A stretch of DNA of 64,000 bases from Kiloniellales bacterium (GTDB lineage: Bacteria > Pseudomonadota > Alphaproteobacteria > Kiloniellales > JAKSBE01), in contig JASJBF010000027.1 in NCBI GenBank assembly GCA_030066685.1, forward strand, positions 1-64,000. Reading direction: 5' to 3'. Within the stretch, counting starts at the first letter, position 1; every line of letters begins with the position of its first letter. Both the position numbers and the translations under genes were made by a program. Positions 7,512 through 17,378 of this stretch are shown here, one piece after another. The notes under the pieces are model-generated. The model was not told the origin of the DNA, ran no database searches, and was given only the letters and a program-made list of their open reading frames with translations.

Positions 7512-9011
7512 TCAGAACTGATAGAGGATCTCGGTGCGGCCGCCGTAGGCGGTCTTGTCGCCCTGCTGCCGCACGCCGAAGCCCTCGATCTGCAGCAGCA
7601 TCTGCTGGGTCAGCTTCTGCTGGAACTGGAAGCCGATGCCCTGCTGGTCGAAGCCGATCTCGTCGCCGTCCAGGCCCAGGTCCTGCCGGATCGCCAGCTC
7701 GACCGCCAGGTTGGTCCAGTTGTCGTTCCAGAAGGCCTGGTAGCCGAGCGCGATCCCGCCGACGTCGTTGGCGCGGTTGTTCAGCTCCGATCCGAAGTTG
7801 CCGATGTTTGGCGAGGCGAAGAGGATTCCCAGGGGCGCCAGCGGGCCGCCGCCGTCGACCAGCTCGCGGCCGGCCTGCAGGAACTCGCCGAAGGCGACGA
7901 AGGGATTGGCGTAGAGGGTGTCCTCGGTGCCCCAGGGAGTCCAGGACAGCTCGGCGGAGAGCAGGATGCCGTCGCGGGTCAGGGCGGTCTCGTTCTCGGA
8001 GCCGAGCGCGAGCGATCCGTTGGCCCGGAAGGTGGTGTTGAAGTGGCCAATGCGCTGGGCCGCCGAGAAGCCGAGGAACACCCCGTCGTTGCTGTTCTTC
8101 TCGTCCAGGGTATAGACGGCGTCGAAGTTCAGCGTGGTGTCCGGCAGGTCCCACTCGGTGAGGAGGCCGAAGAGCTGGACGTTGTCTTCCTGGGTCTCCG
8201 CGACGCCGGTGGCCGAGCGGGTCACCTCGTTCCAGCCCCAGACGCCGGCGACCCGAAGGTTGGAGACCCCGGGCATTCGGATGTTGTTGCGCACCAGCCC
8301 GACCGAGTCGATGGTGTCGCTCAGCAGGATGCCGTCCTGCACGATCAGCGGCTGGCGCCCGACGGTGAAGCCGAAGTCGAGCAGGGACGTGCCGTTCGGG
8401 TCGAGATTGGGGAAGAGGCTGCCGAAGTCGCCTTCCGCGAAGAGCGTCCGGATGTTGAATTTGTACTCGTCCTGGCGGCCGCTGTCGTCGTCCGGCTCCA
8501 GGCGGTAGCCGGAGAAGTCGTCCGGCTCGTTCTTGTCGAAGGGCCGGACGCCGAACACGACCTTCTCGGTGCCGGTCAGCTGCAGGTTGGCGAAGAAGTC
8601 GCCGCGGTTGACGAATTCGGTGGTGCGCTCGGCCCGGCCGGTGTCGATGGTCTGGATCGAGGTGCGGTAGGTCCCGAAGACCCAGAGCCGCGGCTGCCAG
8701 ACCGCGCCGGTCGGCAGCTCGAAGCCGTTGTCGAGCTCGCCCTCGCCCAGGAAGTCGTCGCCGATCTCCAGGATCAGCGGCGGGCGATCCGGGATGTCGC
8801 CCTCGGTCAGGAAGGGCTTGGGCTCGTCCGACAGGCGGCTCTTGCTCTCCTTTTCCCCGGCGTCGTCGACCGGGCTTTCGGCGAAGCCCGGCTCGGCCGC
8901 AAGCAGCGCGGCCAGGGCGATGGCCAGGACCGGGGCCGCGCCGCCGCGGCGCGCGGCCCGCAGGGCGGCCGCTCCGGCCGCCGGGCGGGGTCGGGGTGCC
9001 GTCGCGTCCAT
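7512..9011 (-). CDS. Outer-membrane beta-barrel protein paired with the pentahaem cytochrome
   Basis: The 499-residue protein has a long n-region and signal peptide ending near residue 44 (EPGFAES). From about residue 90 it consists of alternating amphipathic strands with aromatic girdles (RLWVFGTYRTSIQT, GLLTEWDLPDTTLNFDAVY). It ends in the outer-membrane sorting signature, with phenylalanine as the last residue (EILYQF). An acidic periplasmic stretch precedes the barrel. It follows the cytochrome gene by 13 bases. I infer a porin, either a channel for a substrate or a sleeve for electron transfer as in porin-cytochrome conduits. At about 450 mature residues it is smaller than MtrB-type barrels, so this is unproven. 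Confidence 0.8.
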   Translation of the reverse strand: MDATAPRPRPAAGAAALRAARRGGAAPVLAIALAALLAAEPGFAESPVDDAGEKESKSRLSDEPKPFLTEGDIPDRPPLILEIGDDFLGEGELDNGFELPTGAVWQPRLWVFGTYRTSIQTIDTGRAERTTEFVNRGDFFANLQLTGTEKVVFGVRPFDKNEPDDFSGYRLEPDDDSGRQDEYKFNIRTLFAEGDFGSLFPNLDPNGTSLLDFGFTVGRQPLIVQDGILLSDTIDSVGLVRNNIRMPGVSNLRVAGVWGWNEVTRSATGVAETQEDNVQLFGLLTEWDLPDTTLNFDAVYTLDEKNSNDGVFLGFSAAQRIGHFNTTFRANGSLALGSENETALTRDGILLSAELSWTPWGTEDTLYANPFVAFGEFLQAGRELVDGGGPLAPLGILFASPNIGNFGSELNNRANDVGGIALGYQAFWNDNWTNLAVELAIRQDLGLDGDEIGFDQQGIGFQFQQKLTQQMLLQIEGFGVRQQGDKTAYGGRTEILYQF

Positions 9012-9024
9012 GCTCCGCCCCCGC

Positions 9025-10911
9025 TCAGCCGTCGACCTCGAAGACGATCTCCTTCTCCCAGAGCGTCTCCGCGCCCGCGACCACGGCGTCGGCCAGCTCC
9101 CGGGCGCTCATGTTGTAGTCGAAGCCGACCCGCTCCACGGCAGCGATCAGGTTGACCGGGATCATCTGGGCGTTGAGCTTGACCGTCGCCCGGTAGGGAC
9201 CCTTGCCGGTCAGGGCGTCGCCGTCGACGCTGTAGTCCGCCCAGCGGTTGCCCAGGGGCTCGATGCCCTTGCGGTGGTTGCGCTCGGTGGGCGGCTCGCC
9301 GGTCAGGATCAGCGACAGGGTCGAGGGCCGCACGATGGGCAGGGCGGTCACGGTGAAGGGGATCGGGATCACCGCCTCGCGCTCGCCGCCGCGGCCCTGG
9401 GTGACGACGAAGCGGGACTGCAGGTTGAAGAGGTAGTCGTCCAGCGGCAGCTCGCCGTTGTGGACGTAGAGGGAGTGCAGGTCGCGGACGTCGCCGTTGG
9501 GATCCCGGTCGCCCGATTGGAACAGCACCTTGCCCTCGGCGTCGAAGACCGTGACCTCGAGCCAGACCAGGCGCTCGCCGGTGAAGCCGGTCGGCACGTT
9601 GTGGCCGTCGGTGATGTTCTTGACCTCGACGCTGAAGTCCAGGCCGTCGCTGTCCGCGTCCTCGATGACGATGTCGCCCAGCATGTAGCCGTTGCGCAGC
9701 AGTTCCAGGCGCTTCTTCCTGGCGGTGGCGAGGCGGGCGAACTGCACGTCGAGGATCTCGCGGGCGTCGTAGCGGTCGTCCGGGGCTTCCCAGCGCTCCG
9801 GGAAGACCTGGTCGTCGCTCACCGTGTCCTCGAAGGCGTCGGTGCCCCAGCCGGCCTCGACGTCGAACTTCAGCCAGTCCTCGAGAGTCGCCAGCTTCTG
9901 GGCGTCGCTGTTATGCGGGAAGATCCCGGGATGGATCACCGAGTAGTCCGGGCCGGCGAAGGTGTGGTCGGTCAGCTTCCGCGGCTTGGTCTCGACCCCG
10001 CCGACTTCGGCGGCCGGCCCGTGGGCGTAGCCGCTGGCGACGCCCTGGACCTTGCCCATGTGGCAGTCCTGGCAGGTCTCGCCGCGCGCCGCCGCCGGCG
10101 ACATGCGGTACTCGCTGAAGGCCTCCTCCAGGCGGAAGCCGTTGAACAGGGTCACGTCGTGGCAGCTGCCGCAGAAGGTCGAGGAGGAGATGCCCGCGAA
10201 CTTCTTGACCTGGGTGTGGATCTGGCGGCCCTGCTGCTCGCGCTCGGTGACCACGCGGTAGTCGTCGTCCTTCAGCACGCGCTCCAGCTCCGAGTTGCCG
10301 GTCGGGCCGTAGACCGGCTCCAGGAGGTCGCCCTCCTGCAGGCCGATCCGGCCGCTGGCCTTGTTGTAGGCCTTGTTGACCCGGTGACAGACCACGCAGG
10401 TGATTCCCTCGCGCGAGGTCGGGTGGCGCTCCAGGTTGGAGATGAAGGGCGACTCGCCGAGGTTGGCGCCGACCTGGTTGTGGCAGCGCAGGCAGAAGTC
10501 GCCCATCGAGCTGCTGGTGCTGAAGTTGAGGAAGTTGTTGATCGCCATGTAGACGGGGCTGAGCTGCGCGTAGGAGTGCTGCGAGACCGACCACTCCTTG
10601 TAGTGCTTCGGATGGCAGGTGCCGCAGGTCGCCGCTGAGGGATAGCGGGTCTCCTGGAACAGCAGCTCGTGCTGGCGCTCGGCCTCGTCGAAGAAGGCCT
10701 CCTCCTCCTCGGCCCCGGGTCCGGCCTCGGCGGGTGCGGCCTCCACCGCCTCGGCCAGCGTTTCCGCTTCGACCTCGGGCGCTTCGGCCCTGGGCGCTTC
10801 GACCGGCTCGCCGCGTTCGGAGCCGACGGCGGGCCAGGCGACAGTGGCGCAGATCGTGAATGCGATCGTGAGCGCGAGGAACTTGGGCTTGGGGGGGAGC
10901 TGTGACGACAT
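9025..10911 (-). CDS. Periplasmic pentahaem cytochrome c with C-terminal beta domain
   Basis: The 628-residue protein has a signal peptide ending near residue 30 and then an acidic, alanine-rich linker to residue 75. Five haem motifs (CGTCH, CLRCH, CVVCH, CGSCH, CQDCH) lie between about residues 93 and 275. The family is cytochrome c554-like multihaem proteins. Residues 400-628 form a haem-free beta-rich domain beginning near NITDGHNVPTGFTGERLVWL, a feature of many secreted multihaem cytochromes. It is first in a two-gene operon with the outer-membrane barrel. A 31-bp element shared with the neighbouring redox operon lies about 160 bp upstream. I infer an electron carrier between the inner-membrane system and the cell surface. 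The acceptor is unknown. Confidence 0.85.
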   Translation of the reverse strand: MSSQLPPKPKFLALTIAFTICATVAWPAVGSERGEPVEAPRAEAPEVEAETLAEAVEAAPAEAGPGAEEEEAFFDEAERQHELLFQETRYPSAATCGTCHPKHYKEWSVSQHSYAQLSPVYMAINNFLNFSTSSSMGDFCLRCHNQVGANLGESPFISNLERHPTSREGITCVVCHRVNKAYNKASGRIGLQEGDLLEPVYGPTGNSELERVLKDDDYRVVTEREQQGRQIHTQVKKFAGISSSTFCGSCHDVTLFNGFRLEEAFSEYRMSPAAARGETCQDCHMGKVQGVASGYAHGPAAEVGGVETKPRKLTDHTFAGPDYSVIHPGIFPHNSDAQKLATLEDWLKFDVEAGWGTDAFEDTVSDDQVFPERWEAPDDRYDAREILDVQFARLATARKKRLELLRNGYMLGDIVIEDADSDGLDFSVEVKNITDGHNVPTGFTGERLVWLEVTVFDAEGKVLFQSGDRDPNGDVRDLHSLYVHNGELPLDDYLFNLQSRFVVTQGRGGEREAVIPIPFTVTALPIVRPSTLSLILTGEPPTERNHRKGIEPLGNRWADYSVDGDALTGKGPYRATVKLNAQMIPVNLIAAVERVGFDYNMSARELADAVVAGAETLWEKEIVFEVDG

Positions 10912-11069
10912 GGCGAGGGCCTCTCCTGTGACTGCGTCACTCGGCCCTCGGCGAGAAACCCGCCCTGCTTGGGAAACCCGGCCCTACCTGGGAAATCGGA
11001 TTCGGACAACCGAAGGACCAGAGCCGCAGTCAGCATTCTGTCCGGCGGAGACCGCGCTCGGTAAGCGAA

Positions 11070-11100
11070 ATTGATGCGTCAATCCGGTGACAGAATTCGG
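11070..11100 (-). promoter_or_regulatory. Shared upstream element, copy 2 (before the pentahaem cytochrome operon)
   Basis: This 31-base element matches 7395-7425 at 27 positions and in the same orientation relative to the downstream operon. It lies in the 346-bp gap 10912-11257 between divergent genes, 159 bases from the cytochrome start. Nothing else recognisable was seen in the gap. Confidence 0.55.
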
Positions 11101-11257
11101 CGCGCTGCGACCTTTCGCGTCGGGAAGCGGCTGCCACCGGCCGCGCAGCGTCACGGCTCTACACAGAAATCACACATCATGGCCGGGGTGCGGCTGCATA
11201 ATATATGAGCGTCCGCGAAAACGGTGTTGAGCGGCCCAGCAGTCGAGAAATCGCGCC

Positions 11258-12565
11258 ATGACAGGAAGTGTCGGATCGAACCGCGCGCTGCCCCGCCAGC
11301 GCCTTCAACACCCTGCGGCCGGCGCGGCGCTCGGCCGTGGCGATGGACATGCCGGGTCGCTTGTCCTCGGGCCTCGGCTGCGCCTTGCGCTCGCCTGCCT
11401 GCTGGCGGCCCTGGTCCTCGCCCTGGCCGCGCCGGGCCGCGGCGTCGCCGGCGAGGTCGCCTGGGAGCGCTACTCCGATCTCGGTCGCAAGGCGCTTCAG
11501 GATCAGGACTACGGCGAAGCCCGCGCGATGTTCGAGGCGGCGCTGCGCGAGGCCGAGCAGATCTCGCCCTGGGACATGAGGGTCGGCCACAGCCTCAACG
11601 ACCTGGCCGCGACCTACTACGCCGAGGGCGGTCATGCCGAGGTCGCCGAGCTCCTGACCCGGGCCCTGCAGGTGATCGAGGTCGGGCTCGGGCCGGACCA
11701 TCCGGACGTCGCCCAGGTTCTCAAGAACCTCGCGGCGGTCGAATACCTGCAGAACGATTACGCCTCGGCCGAGACCAAGATGCTCCGCGCCGTGGAGATC
11801 TGGGAGGCCAGCCTGGGCGGCGACAACCACAGCGTCGCCGCCGCGCTGAACAACCTCGCCGGCATCTACGAGGCCCAGGGACGCCATCCCGAGGCCGCGA
11901 TCGCGCTGGAGCGCTCGCTGCTGATCTGGGAGAAGATCGTCGGCCCCGACCACGAGGCCGTGGTCGAAAGCCGGCGCCAGCTGAACGAGCTGCAGCGGGT
12001 CCACGGGCTCCTGCCCTCCGCAGTCGCGGCGGACCGCTCCCGCCAGGTCGCGCCGGCCGCCCGGGCCGCCGGGCTCGAGGCGCCAACCCGGCCGCAGCCG
12101 GCCGCGGCCATTCCGGCGCCGGCCGCAGCGCCGGAACCGGCGCCGGCCGCAGCGGCCGCCCCGGCGCCGCAGATCGCAGCGCCGGATACGATCTTCCTGG
12201 AGCCGGCCGGCCAGGCCGCGCCGGCGGGGATCGACGCGGCGGCCAGCCCCGCGCGCAGCCCGCCCGTCGAGGCGGCGCCGGCCCGGGTGCAGGTCGCCCA
12301 GGCCGCGCCGGCGGTCCGCCTGATCAACCTTCACCTCGGGTCCTTCCGTTCCCAGGCCTCGGCCGAGGACAGCCGCAGCCGCGTCCTCGATAGCTACCGG
12401 GACATCCTGGCGGCGCAGGAGATTTGGGTCGAGCGGGCACAGGCCGGACCGCGCGGCGACTTCTTCCGGGTCATGGCCGGCCCTTACGAGAGCGCCTCCG
12501 TCGCCCAGGACGTCTGCACCCGCCTGCAAAGCCTGCGCCAGGACTGCTTCCTACGTCAGCGCTGA
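11258..12565 (+). CDS. TPR-repeat protein with C-terminal SPOR domain
   Basis: The 435-residue protein has a 40-residue n-region and then a hydrophobic export segment (LRLALACLLAALVLALAA), so the true start may be later. Residues 68-235 contain about four tetratricopeptide repeats of the 42-residue kind (SLNDLAATYYAEGGHAEVAE, ALNNLAGIYEAQGRHPEAAI). Residues 255-350 are an Ala/Pro linker. Residues 355-435 are a SPOR fold (LHLGSFRSQASAEDSRSRVL), which binds denuded peptidoglycan at the septum. It is convergent with another SPOR protein, so the two may act together in envelope or division functions. The TPR and SPOR assignments are firm; the specific role is not known. Confidence 0.75.
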   Translation: MTGSVGSNRALPRQRLQHPAAGAALGRGDGHAGSLVLGPRLRLALACLLAALVLALAAPGRGVAGEVAWERYSDLGRKALQDQDYGEARAMFEAALREAEQISPWDMRVGHSLNDLAATYYAEGGHAEVAELLTRALQVIEVGLGPDHPDVAQVLKNLAAVEYLQNDYASAETKMLRAVEIWEASLGGDNHSVAAALNNLAGIYEAQGRHPEAAIALERSLLIWEKIVGPDHEAVVESRRQLNELQRVHGLLPSAVAADRSRQVAPAARAAGLEAPTRPQPAAAIPAPAAAPEPAPAAAAAPAPQIAAPDTIFLEPAGQAAPAGIDAAASPARSPPVEAAPARVQVAQAAPAVRLINLHLGSFRSQASAEDSRSRVLDSYRDILAAQEIWVERAQAGPRGDFFRVMAGPYESASVAQDVCTRLQSLRQDCFLRQR

Positions 12566-12677
12566 ACCGGGGCCCGCCGCGTCTCTGAAACGAACTCGCG
12601 TTCCGGCCGCACGCTGGGCCGGGCTCGCCATAGGGGAGTGGTCTTTCGCTTCGGTCCGCGGTTGCGCGTCGGCTCTT

Positions 12678-14006
12678 CTACTGCAGGCGCTGCAGGACCC
12701 GGCGGGCCTCCTCGTTGCTCGCCGATCGTTGCTGGAGCCACTTGATCAGCTTCTCCAGCCGAGGCACGGCGCTGGCGTCGCCGGCATCGATCGCCCGCCG
12801 GTACCAGGCCACCGCGCTCTCGGGGTTCGGCGTCATGCCGACCACCCCGGCCTCCTGGTAGTAGACCGGGTCGAAGGTCAGAGCCATGCCGGCGGCGGCG
12901 GCGGCGTCGCCTTGGTTGAAGGCCTGCTCGTAGAGCAGCCGCGCGGAGGAGAAGTCGCCCATCTGCAGGAACTCCTGCGCCCGGGCGGTCAGGGGATTGC
13001 TGCTCCTCGGAAGCGGCGCAGTCACGGCGCCGGCGGCGCCGAGGCCGCCCGTGACCCCGGCCGGCTGGCCTTGCAGGGCGGGCGTCGTCGCGGCGTCGAG
13101 CGGCAGACTGACGCTGGACGAGACCTGGCCGGCGGGCTGGCTCGCCGCCGGGGCCGCCGCGAGCCGGTCCAGCAGGTCGCTGGTGATCTGCCCGGTCGGC
13201 TCCAGGCCGGCGGAGATCTGGTAAGCCCGAATCGCGTCAGTGGTCTCGGGGCCGATCTGGCCCGAGACGCCGCCGGGGCGGAAGCCCGCTTCGCGCAGGC
13301 GCCGCTGGACCATGGCGATGATCTCCGGGCTGGCGCCGGTGGCGACCGGCTGCGCCGGCCGGAGCGGCTGGGCCGGCGCCGCGGCGACGCCGGCGGGGGC
13401 CGCCGTCTGCGGCAGCACGCTGCAGGGATCGCCGTAGCCCGCGTCCTCGATCTGGCCGCAAAGGTCGTCGGCCGTCACCGGGCTGAACAGCGGGCCCGCG
13501 ACCACGTAGTAGACCGGCGCGCCGCCCTGGGCCTGCTGCGCCCGCAGCGACACCTTGAGGCTGCCCAGGAGGTTGGCGTAGGTGGCCTCCAGGCGCGCCT
13601 GCATCTGATCGGCCTGCTGGATGGTGAGCGCCGGAGAGAGCTGGATCATGTAGTGGCTGACCGTCGCGGCCGCGGGTCCGGTCCCGAGGCTGCCGCCCTG
13701 GGCCGTGCCCGGCGGGGCCGTGCCTTGCGGATCGGTCAGGGCGCTGCTTGGCTCCTCCGAACCCTTGAAGAGCAGCAGGTAGCCAGCCTGGTAGGTCAGG
13801 AAGACCACGCCGACGAGGAGTCCCAGGATCACGGCGGATTCGATCACGACCCGCCAGACGAAGCGTTTGACCGTCGGGTCGGTCTCCGACTGAACGGGCC
13901 GGTCCCGGTAGCCCGCGAAATCGAAGTCCTGGCGACGGCGATCCGAAGGATGCGGCATGGGATAGGTGCTTTGGCGCCGAGAAAAGCCTCGTTTAAGTCG
14001 AGACAT
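12678..14006 (-). CDS. Inner-membrane SPOR / peptidoglycan-binding / Sel1-like repeat protein
   Basis: The protein of about 442 residues begins MSRLKRGFSRRQ. A TTG one codon upstream sits 7 bases from AGGAGG and could be the true start. Cytoplasmic residues 1-50 precede one membrane helix at 51-75. The periplasmic part has a SPOR-like domain (residues 110-200, YMIQLSPALTIQQADQM), then a peptidoglycan_binding_1-like module (230-280, VQRRLREAGFRPGGVSGQIG). It ends in Sel1-type helical repeats (350-430, AVAWYRRAIDAGDASAVPRL). It likely binds cell-wall peptidoglycan and scaffolds partners. Confidence 0.75.
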   Translation of the reverse strand: MSRLKRGFSRRQSTYPMPHPSDRRRQDFDFAGYRDRPVQSETDPTVKRFVWRVVIESAVILGLLVGVVFLTYQAGYLLLFKGSEEPSSALTDPQGTAPPGTAQGGSLGTGPAAATVSHYMIQLSPALTIQQADQMQARLEATYANLLGSLKVSLRAQQAQGGAPVYYVVAGPLFSPVTADDLCGQIEDAGYGDPCSVLPQTAAPAGVAAAPAQPLRPAQPVATGASPEIIAMVQRRLREAGFRPGGVSGQIGPETTDAIRAYQISAGLEPTGQITSDLLDRLAAAPAASQPAGQVSSSVSLPLDAATTPALQGQPAGVTGGLGAAGAVTAPLPRSSNPLTARAQEFLQMGDFSSARLLYEQAFNQGDAAAAAGMALTFDPVYYQEAGVVGMTPNPESAVAWYRRAIDAGDASAVPRLEKLIKWLQQRSASNEEARRVLQRLQ

Positions 14007-14433
14007 CAAGAGGGCACCTCCTCTCAGAAGAAGGCGCTAAGTGGGGCCATCCTCTTTGTTTTTCCCTCTCCAGCGGCACGTGTAGCCACCGAGGCCGTAG
14101 ACTACGGCCTGCAGATGACCCAAGAATAACGCGGATTGCAGCGGCCGATGGCGTGACATCTTTGAGCCTTTCATGTGCCATAAAACCGTAGCGTGTAAAG
14201 TAATGGCATAGATTGCGCCCGATTCGTTGTCTTGGAAAGGTTAATAAAACCTTACATTGACGGCACGCTCGCGGCCTGCTTCAAAGGCGCCGGCCCGGAT
14301 GGGGACGCCGCGCGGTCGCGCCGCGGCGACTCGGCGATTTACAACCGCGAGGGCGCCGAGCGGGGCTTGGCCCCGGCCGGGCCTTCGGCGCCGCCCCCTG
14401 GAACTCGGCAAGCAGAGACCAAGAGGATCCCAA
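14007..14433. other. Divergent intergenic region upstream of bipA
   Basis: These 427 bases separate the SPOR gene and bipA, which point away from each other. The part from 14160 to 14265 is unusually A/T-rich for this genome and contains a short inverted repeat (AAGGTT at 14237, AACCTT at 14248). It probably carries both promoters. The bipA frame stays open back to 14257, but that extension is low-complexity Arg/Ala/Pro and is not credible protein. Confidence 0.5.
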
Positions 14434-16257
14434 GTGCAGATCCGCAACATCGCCATCATCGCGCACGTCGACCACGGCAAGACCACCCTGGTCGACGCCC
14501 TGCTGCGTCAGAGCGGCACCTTCCGGGCGAACCAGCAGGTCGCCGAGCGGGTGATGGACAGCAACGAGCTGGAGCGCGAGCGCGGCATCACGATCCTCGC
14601 CAAGTGCGCCTCGGTGGCGTGGCAGGGCGTGCGGATCAACATCGTCGACACCCCCGGCCACGCCGACTTCGGCGGCGAGGTCGAGCGCATCCTCGACATG
14701 GTCGACGGTGTCCTGCTGCTGGTCGACGCCGCCGAGGGCCCGATGCCGCAGACCAAGTTCGTCACCGCCAAGGCCCTGCGCCTGGGGCTCAAGCCCATCG
14801 TCGTGGTCAACAAGGTCGACAAGCCCGACGCCCGCCCCGACTTCGTCCACGAGGAGGTCTTCGACCTCTTCGTCGCCCTGGGCGCCACCGAGGCGCAGCT
14901 CGACTTCCCGATTCTCTTCGCCTCGGCCAAGCAGGGCTGGGCGCGCCTCGACTCGGCCGAAGCCGGAACCGATATGGCGCCGCTCTTCGATACTGTGGTC
15001 GCCAAGGTCCCGGCCCCCGCCGTGCCCGAGGACGGGCCCTTCCGCCTGCTGGCCACGACCCTGGAGAGCGATCCCTACCTGGGCCGGGTCCTGACCGGCC
15101 GGATCTTCTCCGGCAGCGTCCGCCCGAACATGACCGCCAAGGCCCTCTCCCCCGACGGCAAGACGGTCGAGCAGGCCCGCATCACCAAGGTCCTCGGCTT
15201 CCGCGGTCTCGGCCGCCAGGGGATCGAGGAAGCCGAGGCCGGCGACATCGTCGCCCTGGCCGGCTTCGGCACCGCGACCGTCGCCGACACCCTCTGCGAT
15301 CTCGCCGTGGAGGAGGGCCTGCCGGCGCAGCCGATCGACCCGCCGACCCTGGCCATGATCTTCTCGATCAACGACTCGCCGCTGGCCGGCCGCTCCGGCA
15401 GCAAGGTCACCTCGCGGATGATCCGCGACCGGCTCTTCGCCGAGGCCGAGGGCAACGTCGCGATCCGGGTGTCCGAGACCGAGTCCAAGGACGCCTTCGA
15501 GGTCGCCGGGCGCGGCGAGCTGCAGCTCGGCGTCCTGATCGAGACCATGCGCCGCGAGGGCTTCGAGCTCTCGATCAGCCGCCCGCGCGTGCTGACCAAG
15601 GCCGACCCCGAGACCGGCCAGACCCTCGAGCCCTTCGAGGATGTGGTGGTCGACGTCGACGAGGCCTACGCCGGCGCGGTGGTCGAGGCGCTCGGCAGGC
15701 GCCGCGGCCGCATGGAGGATATGCGGCCTTCGGGCGGCGGCAAGCAGCGCCTGACCTTCGTCGCGCCCTCGCGCGGCCTGATCGGCTACCACGGCGAGTT
15801 CATGACCGAGACCCGGGGCACCGGGGTCCTGCACCGGCTGTTCCGCGAGTACGGCCCCTACGCCGGCAAGATCCCCGGCCGGCGCAACGGCGTCCTGATC
15901 TCCAACGCCAAGGGCAAGAGCGTGGCCTACGCGCTCGCCAACCTGGAGGAGCGCGCGGCCTTCTTCATCGGCTCCGGGGTCGAGGTCTACGAGGGCATGA
16001 TCATCGCCGAGAACAGCCGCGACAACGACCTCGAGGTCAACCCGCTCAAGGCCAAGCAGCTGACCAACTTCCGCGCCGCCGGCAGCGACGAGGCGATCCG
16101 CCTGACCCCGCCGCGCAAGCTGTCGCTCGAGCAGGCCATCGCCTACATCGCCGACGACGAGCTGGTCGAGGTCACGCCCGAGACCATCCGCCTGCGCAAG
16201 CGCGAGCTCGACCCCCACGCACGCAAGCGCCAGGCGCGCCGCGCCGAAAGCGCGTGA
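14434..16257 (+). CDS. typA: Ribosome-associated GTPase BipA/TypA
   Basis: The 607-residue product has the usual family length when translation starts at GTG 14434, 7 bases after AGAGGA. The sequence then begins [19 protein letters not shown], with the P-loop AHVDHGKT, the switch II motif [12 protein letters not shown] and the G4 motif [11 protein letters not shown]-like domains III and V and the BipA-specific C-terminus ([29 protein letters not shown]) follow. BipA is a translational GTPase that aids 50S subunit assembly and growth under stress or cold. Its stop overlaps the next gene by GTGA. Confidence 0.97.
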   Translation: MQIRNIAIIAHVDHGKTTLVDALLRQSGTFRANQQVAERVMDSNELERERGITILAKCASVAWQGVRINIVDTPGHADFGGEVERILDMVDGVLLLVDAAEGPMPQTKFVTAKALRLGLKPIVVVNKVDKPDARPDFVHEEVFDLFVALGATEAQLDFPILFASAKQGWARLDSAEAGTDMAPLFDTVVAKVPAPAVPEDGPFRLLATTLESDPYLGRVLTGRIFSGSVRPNMTAKALSPDGKTVEQARITKVLGFRGLGRQGIEEAEAGDIVALAGFGTATVADTLCDLAVEEGLPAQPIDPPTLAMIFSINDSPLAGRSGSKVTSRMIRDRLFAEAEGNVAIRVSETESKDAFEVAGRGELQLGVLIETMRREGFELSISRPRVLTKADPETGQTLEPFEDVVVDVDEAYAGAVVEALGRRRGRMEDMRPSGGGKQRLTFVAPSRGLIGYHGEFMTETRGTGVLHRLFREYGPYAGKIPGRRNGVLISNAKGKSVAYALANLEERAAFFIGSGVEVYEGMIIAENSRDNDLEVNPLKAKQLTNFRAAGSDEAIRLTPPRKLSLEQAIAYIADDELVEVTPETIRLRKRELDPHARKRQARRAESA

Positions 16258-17372
16258 GGCCGGCGGTGCGGCGGGCGCTTGCGATCCTCCTGGTCACGCT
16301 CGGCGCGGGCCTGTGCCAGGTTGCCGGAGCAACGGACCCGCAAGAGGTGGTGCCCGGCACCTGCGTTTCGAAGCTCAGATCCGGTCCGGAGTTCGGCAGC
16401 GGCATCGCGACGGGCGGCGTTGTGCGGGTGGCCGACGTCCTGCTCTGCGACGGCGCGGTGGCGACCTTGTCTGCCTTCGACGGCGCGATCGGACTGAAGG
16501 AGACCCCCGGTGACTACCGGATCGTGGAGTCGCGGATCCGGCTCGGTTCGGGCGCAACTCCGCAGAGCGAGGACGAAGGCGTCGGAAGCGAAGTCGCCTG
16601 CGCCGCCGACATGCTCTACGACGCCGAGCCCAGCGTCATCGAAAACACGTCCTTCGCCCTGCTGATCGGACCGACGGAGGACTACCGGCACGCCATCCTC
16701 GGCGATCCCATCGAGGCCTCCGGCTTCTGCGCGCTCGACCTCTGGTCCGGCGAGACCGCGACCCTGGACCTGTCGGCCGGCTCGGTCTTCGAGGACCTGC
16801 GGGTGCGCCTGGTCGATCTCACCGGCGACGGCCGGGCGGAGTTCGTGGTGATCCGCAGCTACCTTGACCGCGGCGCCGCGCTCGCCGTCTACCGCCTGGT
16901 CGAGGGCCGCATCGAGCACCTCGCCGAGACCCCGCCCATCGGGATCGCCAACCGCTGGCTCAACCCGGCCGGCGCGGCCGACTTCGACGGCGACGGCCGG
17001 GTCGAGATCGCCTACGTCGAGACCCCGCACATCGGCGGGACCCTCCGGGTCTGGGAGCTGGTCGAGGGCGAACTGCGCCAGGAGCAGGCGGTTGCCGGCT
17101 TCTCCAACCACGCCATCGGCAGCCGCGAGCTCGACCTCTCGGCCGTCCTCGACTGGAACGCCGACGGCGTCCCCGACCTCGCCGTCCCGGCCAACGGCCG
17201 CCGGTCCCTGCGCATCGTCAGCTTCGCCGGCGGCACCTTCGCCGAGCTCGACACGGTGCCTCATGACGCCGAGATCGCAACCGCCATCCTCGCCACCGAC
17301 CTCGACGCCGACGGCCGCCCCGAGCTCCTCTACGGCCTCGAAGACGGCCGCCTCATGCTGGCCCGGCCTTAG
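16254..17372 (+). CDS. Exported FG-GAP/VCBS-type repeat protein
   Basis: A GTG start at 16254 overlaps the bipA stop (GTGA), giving a 372-residue protein with a signal peptide ending near residue 22 (GLCQVAGA). An in-frame GTG four codons later is an alternative. From residue 180 there are at least four Asp-rich calcium-loop repeats (DLTGDGRAEF, DFDGDGRVEI, DWNADGVPDL, DLDADGRPEL) spaced about 45-55 residues apart, as in integrin-like beta-propellers. The N-terminal 150 residues are Cys-containing and not recognised. The likely location is periplasmic or surface. The partner is unknown and coupling to bipA is probably incidental. Confidence 0.75.
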   Translation: MRPAVRRALAILLVTLGAGLCQVAGATDPQEVVPGTCVSKLRSGPEFGSGIATGGVVRVADVLLCDGAVATLSAFDGAIGLKETPGDYRIVESRIRLGSGATPQSEDEGVGSEVACAADMLYDAEPSVIENTSFALLIGPTEDYRHAILGDPIEASGFCALDLWSGETATLDLSAGSVFEDLRVRLVDLTGDGRAEFVVIRSYLDRGAALAVYRLVEGRIEHLAETPPIGIANRWLNPAGAADFDGDGRVEIAYVETPHIGGTLRVWELVEGELRQEQAVAGFSNHAIGSRELDLSAVLDWNADGVPDLAVPANGRRSLRIVSFAGGTFAELDTVPHDAEIATAILATDLDADGRPELLYGLEDGRLMLARP

Positions 17373-17378
17373 CCGGAT

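Noticed and set aside
7093-8154. Minus-strand frame crossing 7093-8154 and the plus-strand frame over 8043-9155
   Set aside because: Both overlap the outer-membrane barrel gene in other frames and have no recognisable domain or export signal.
14257-14433. Longer bipA start at ATG 14257
   Set aside because: The extra 59 residues are Arg/Ala/Pro-rich with no family similarity. GTG 14434 has a ribosome site and gives the usual length.
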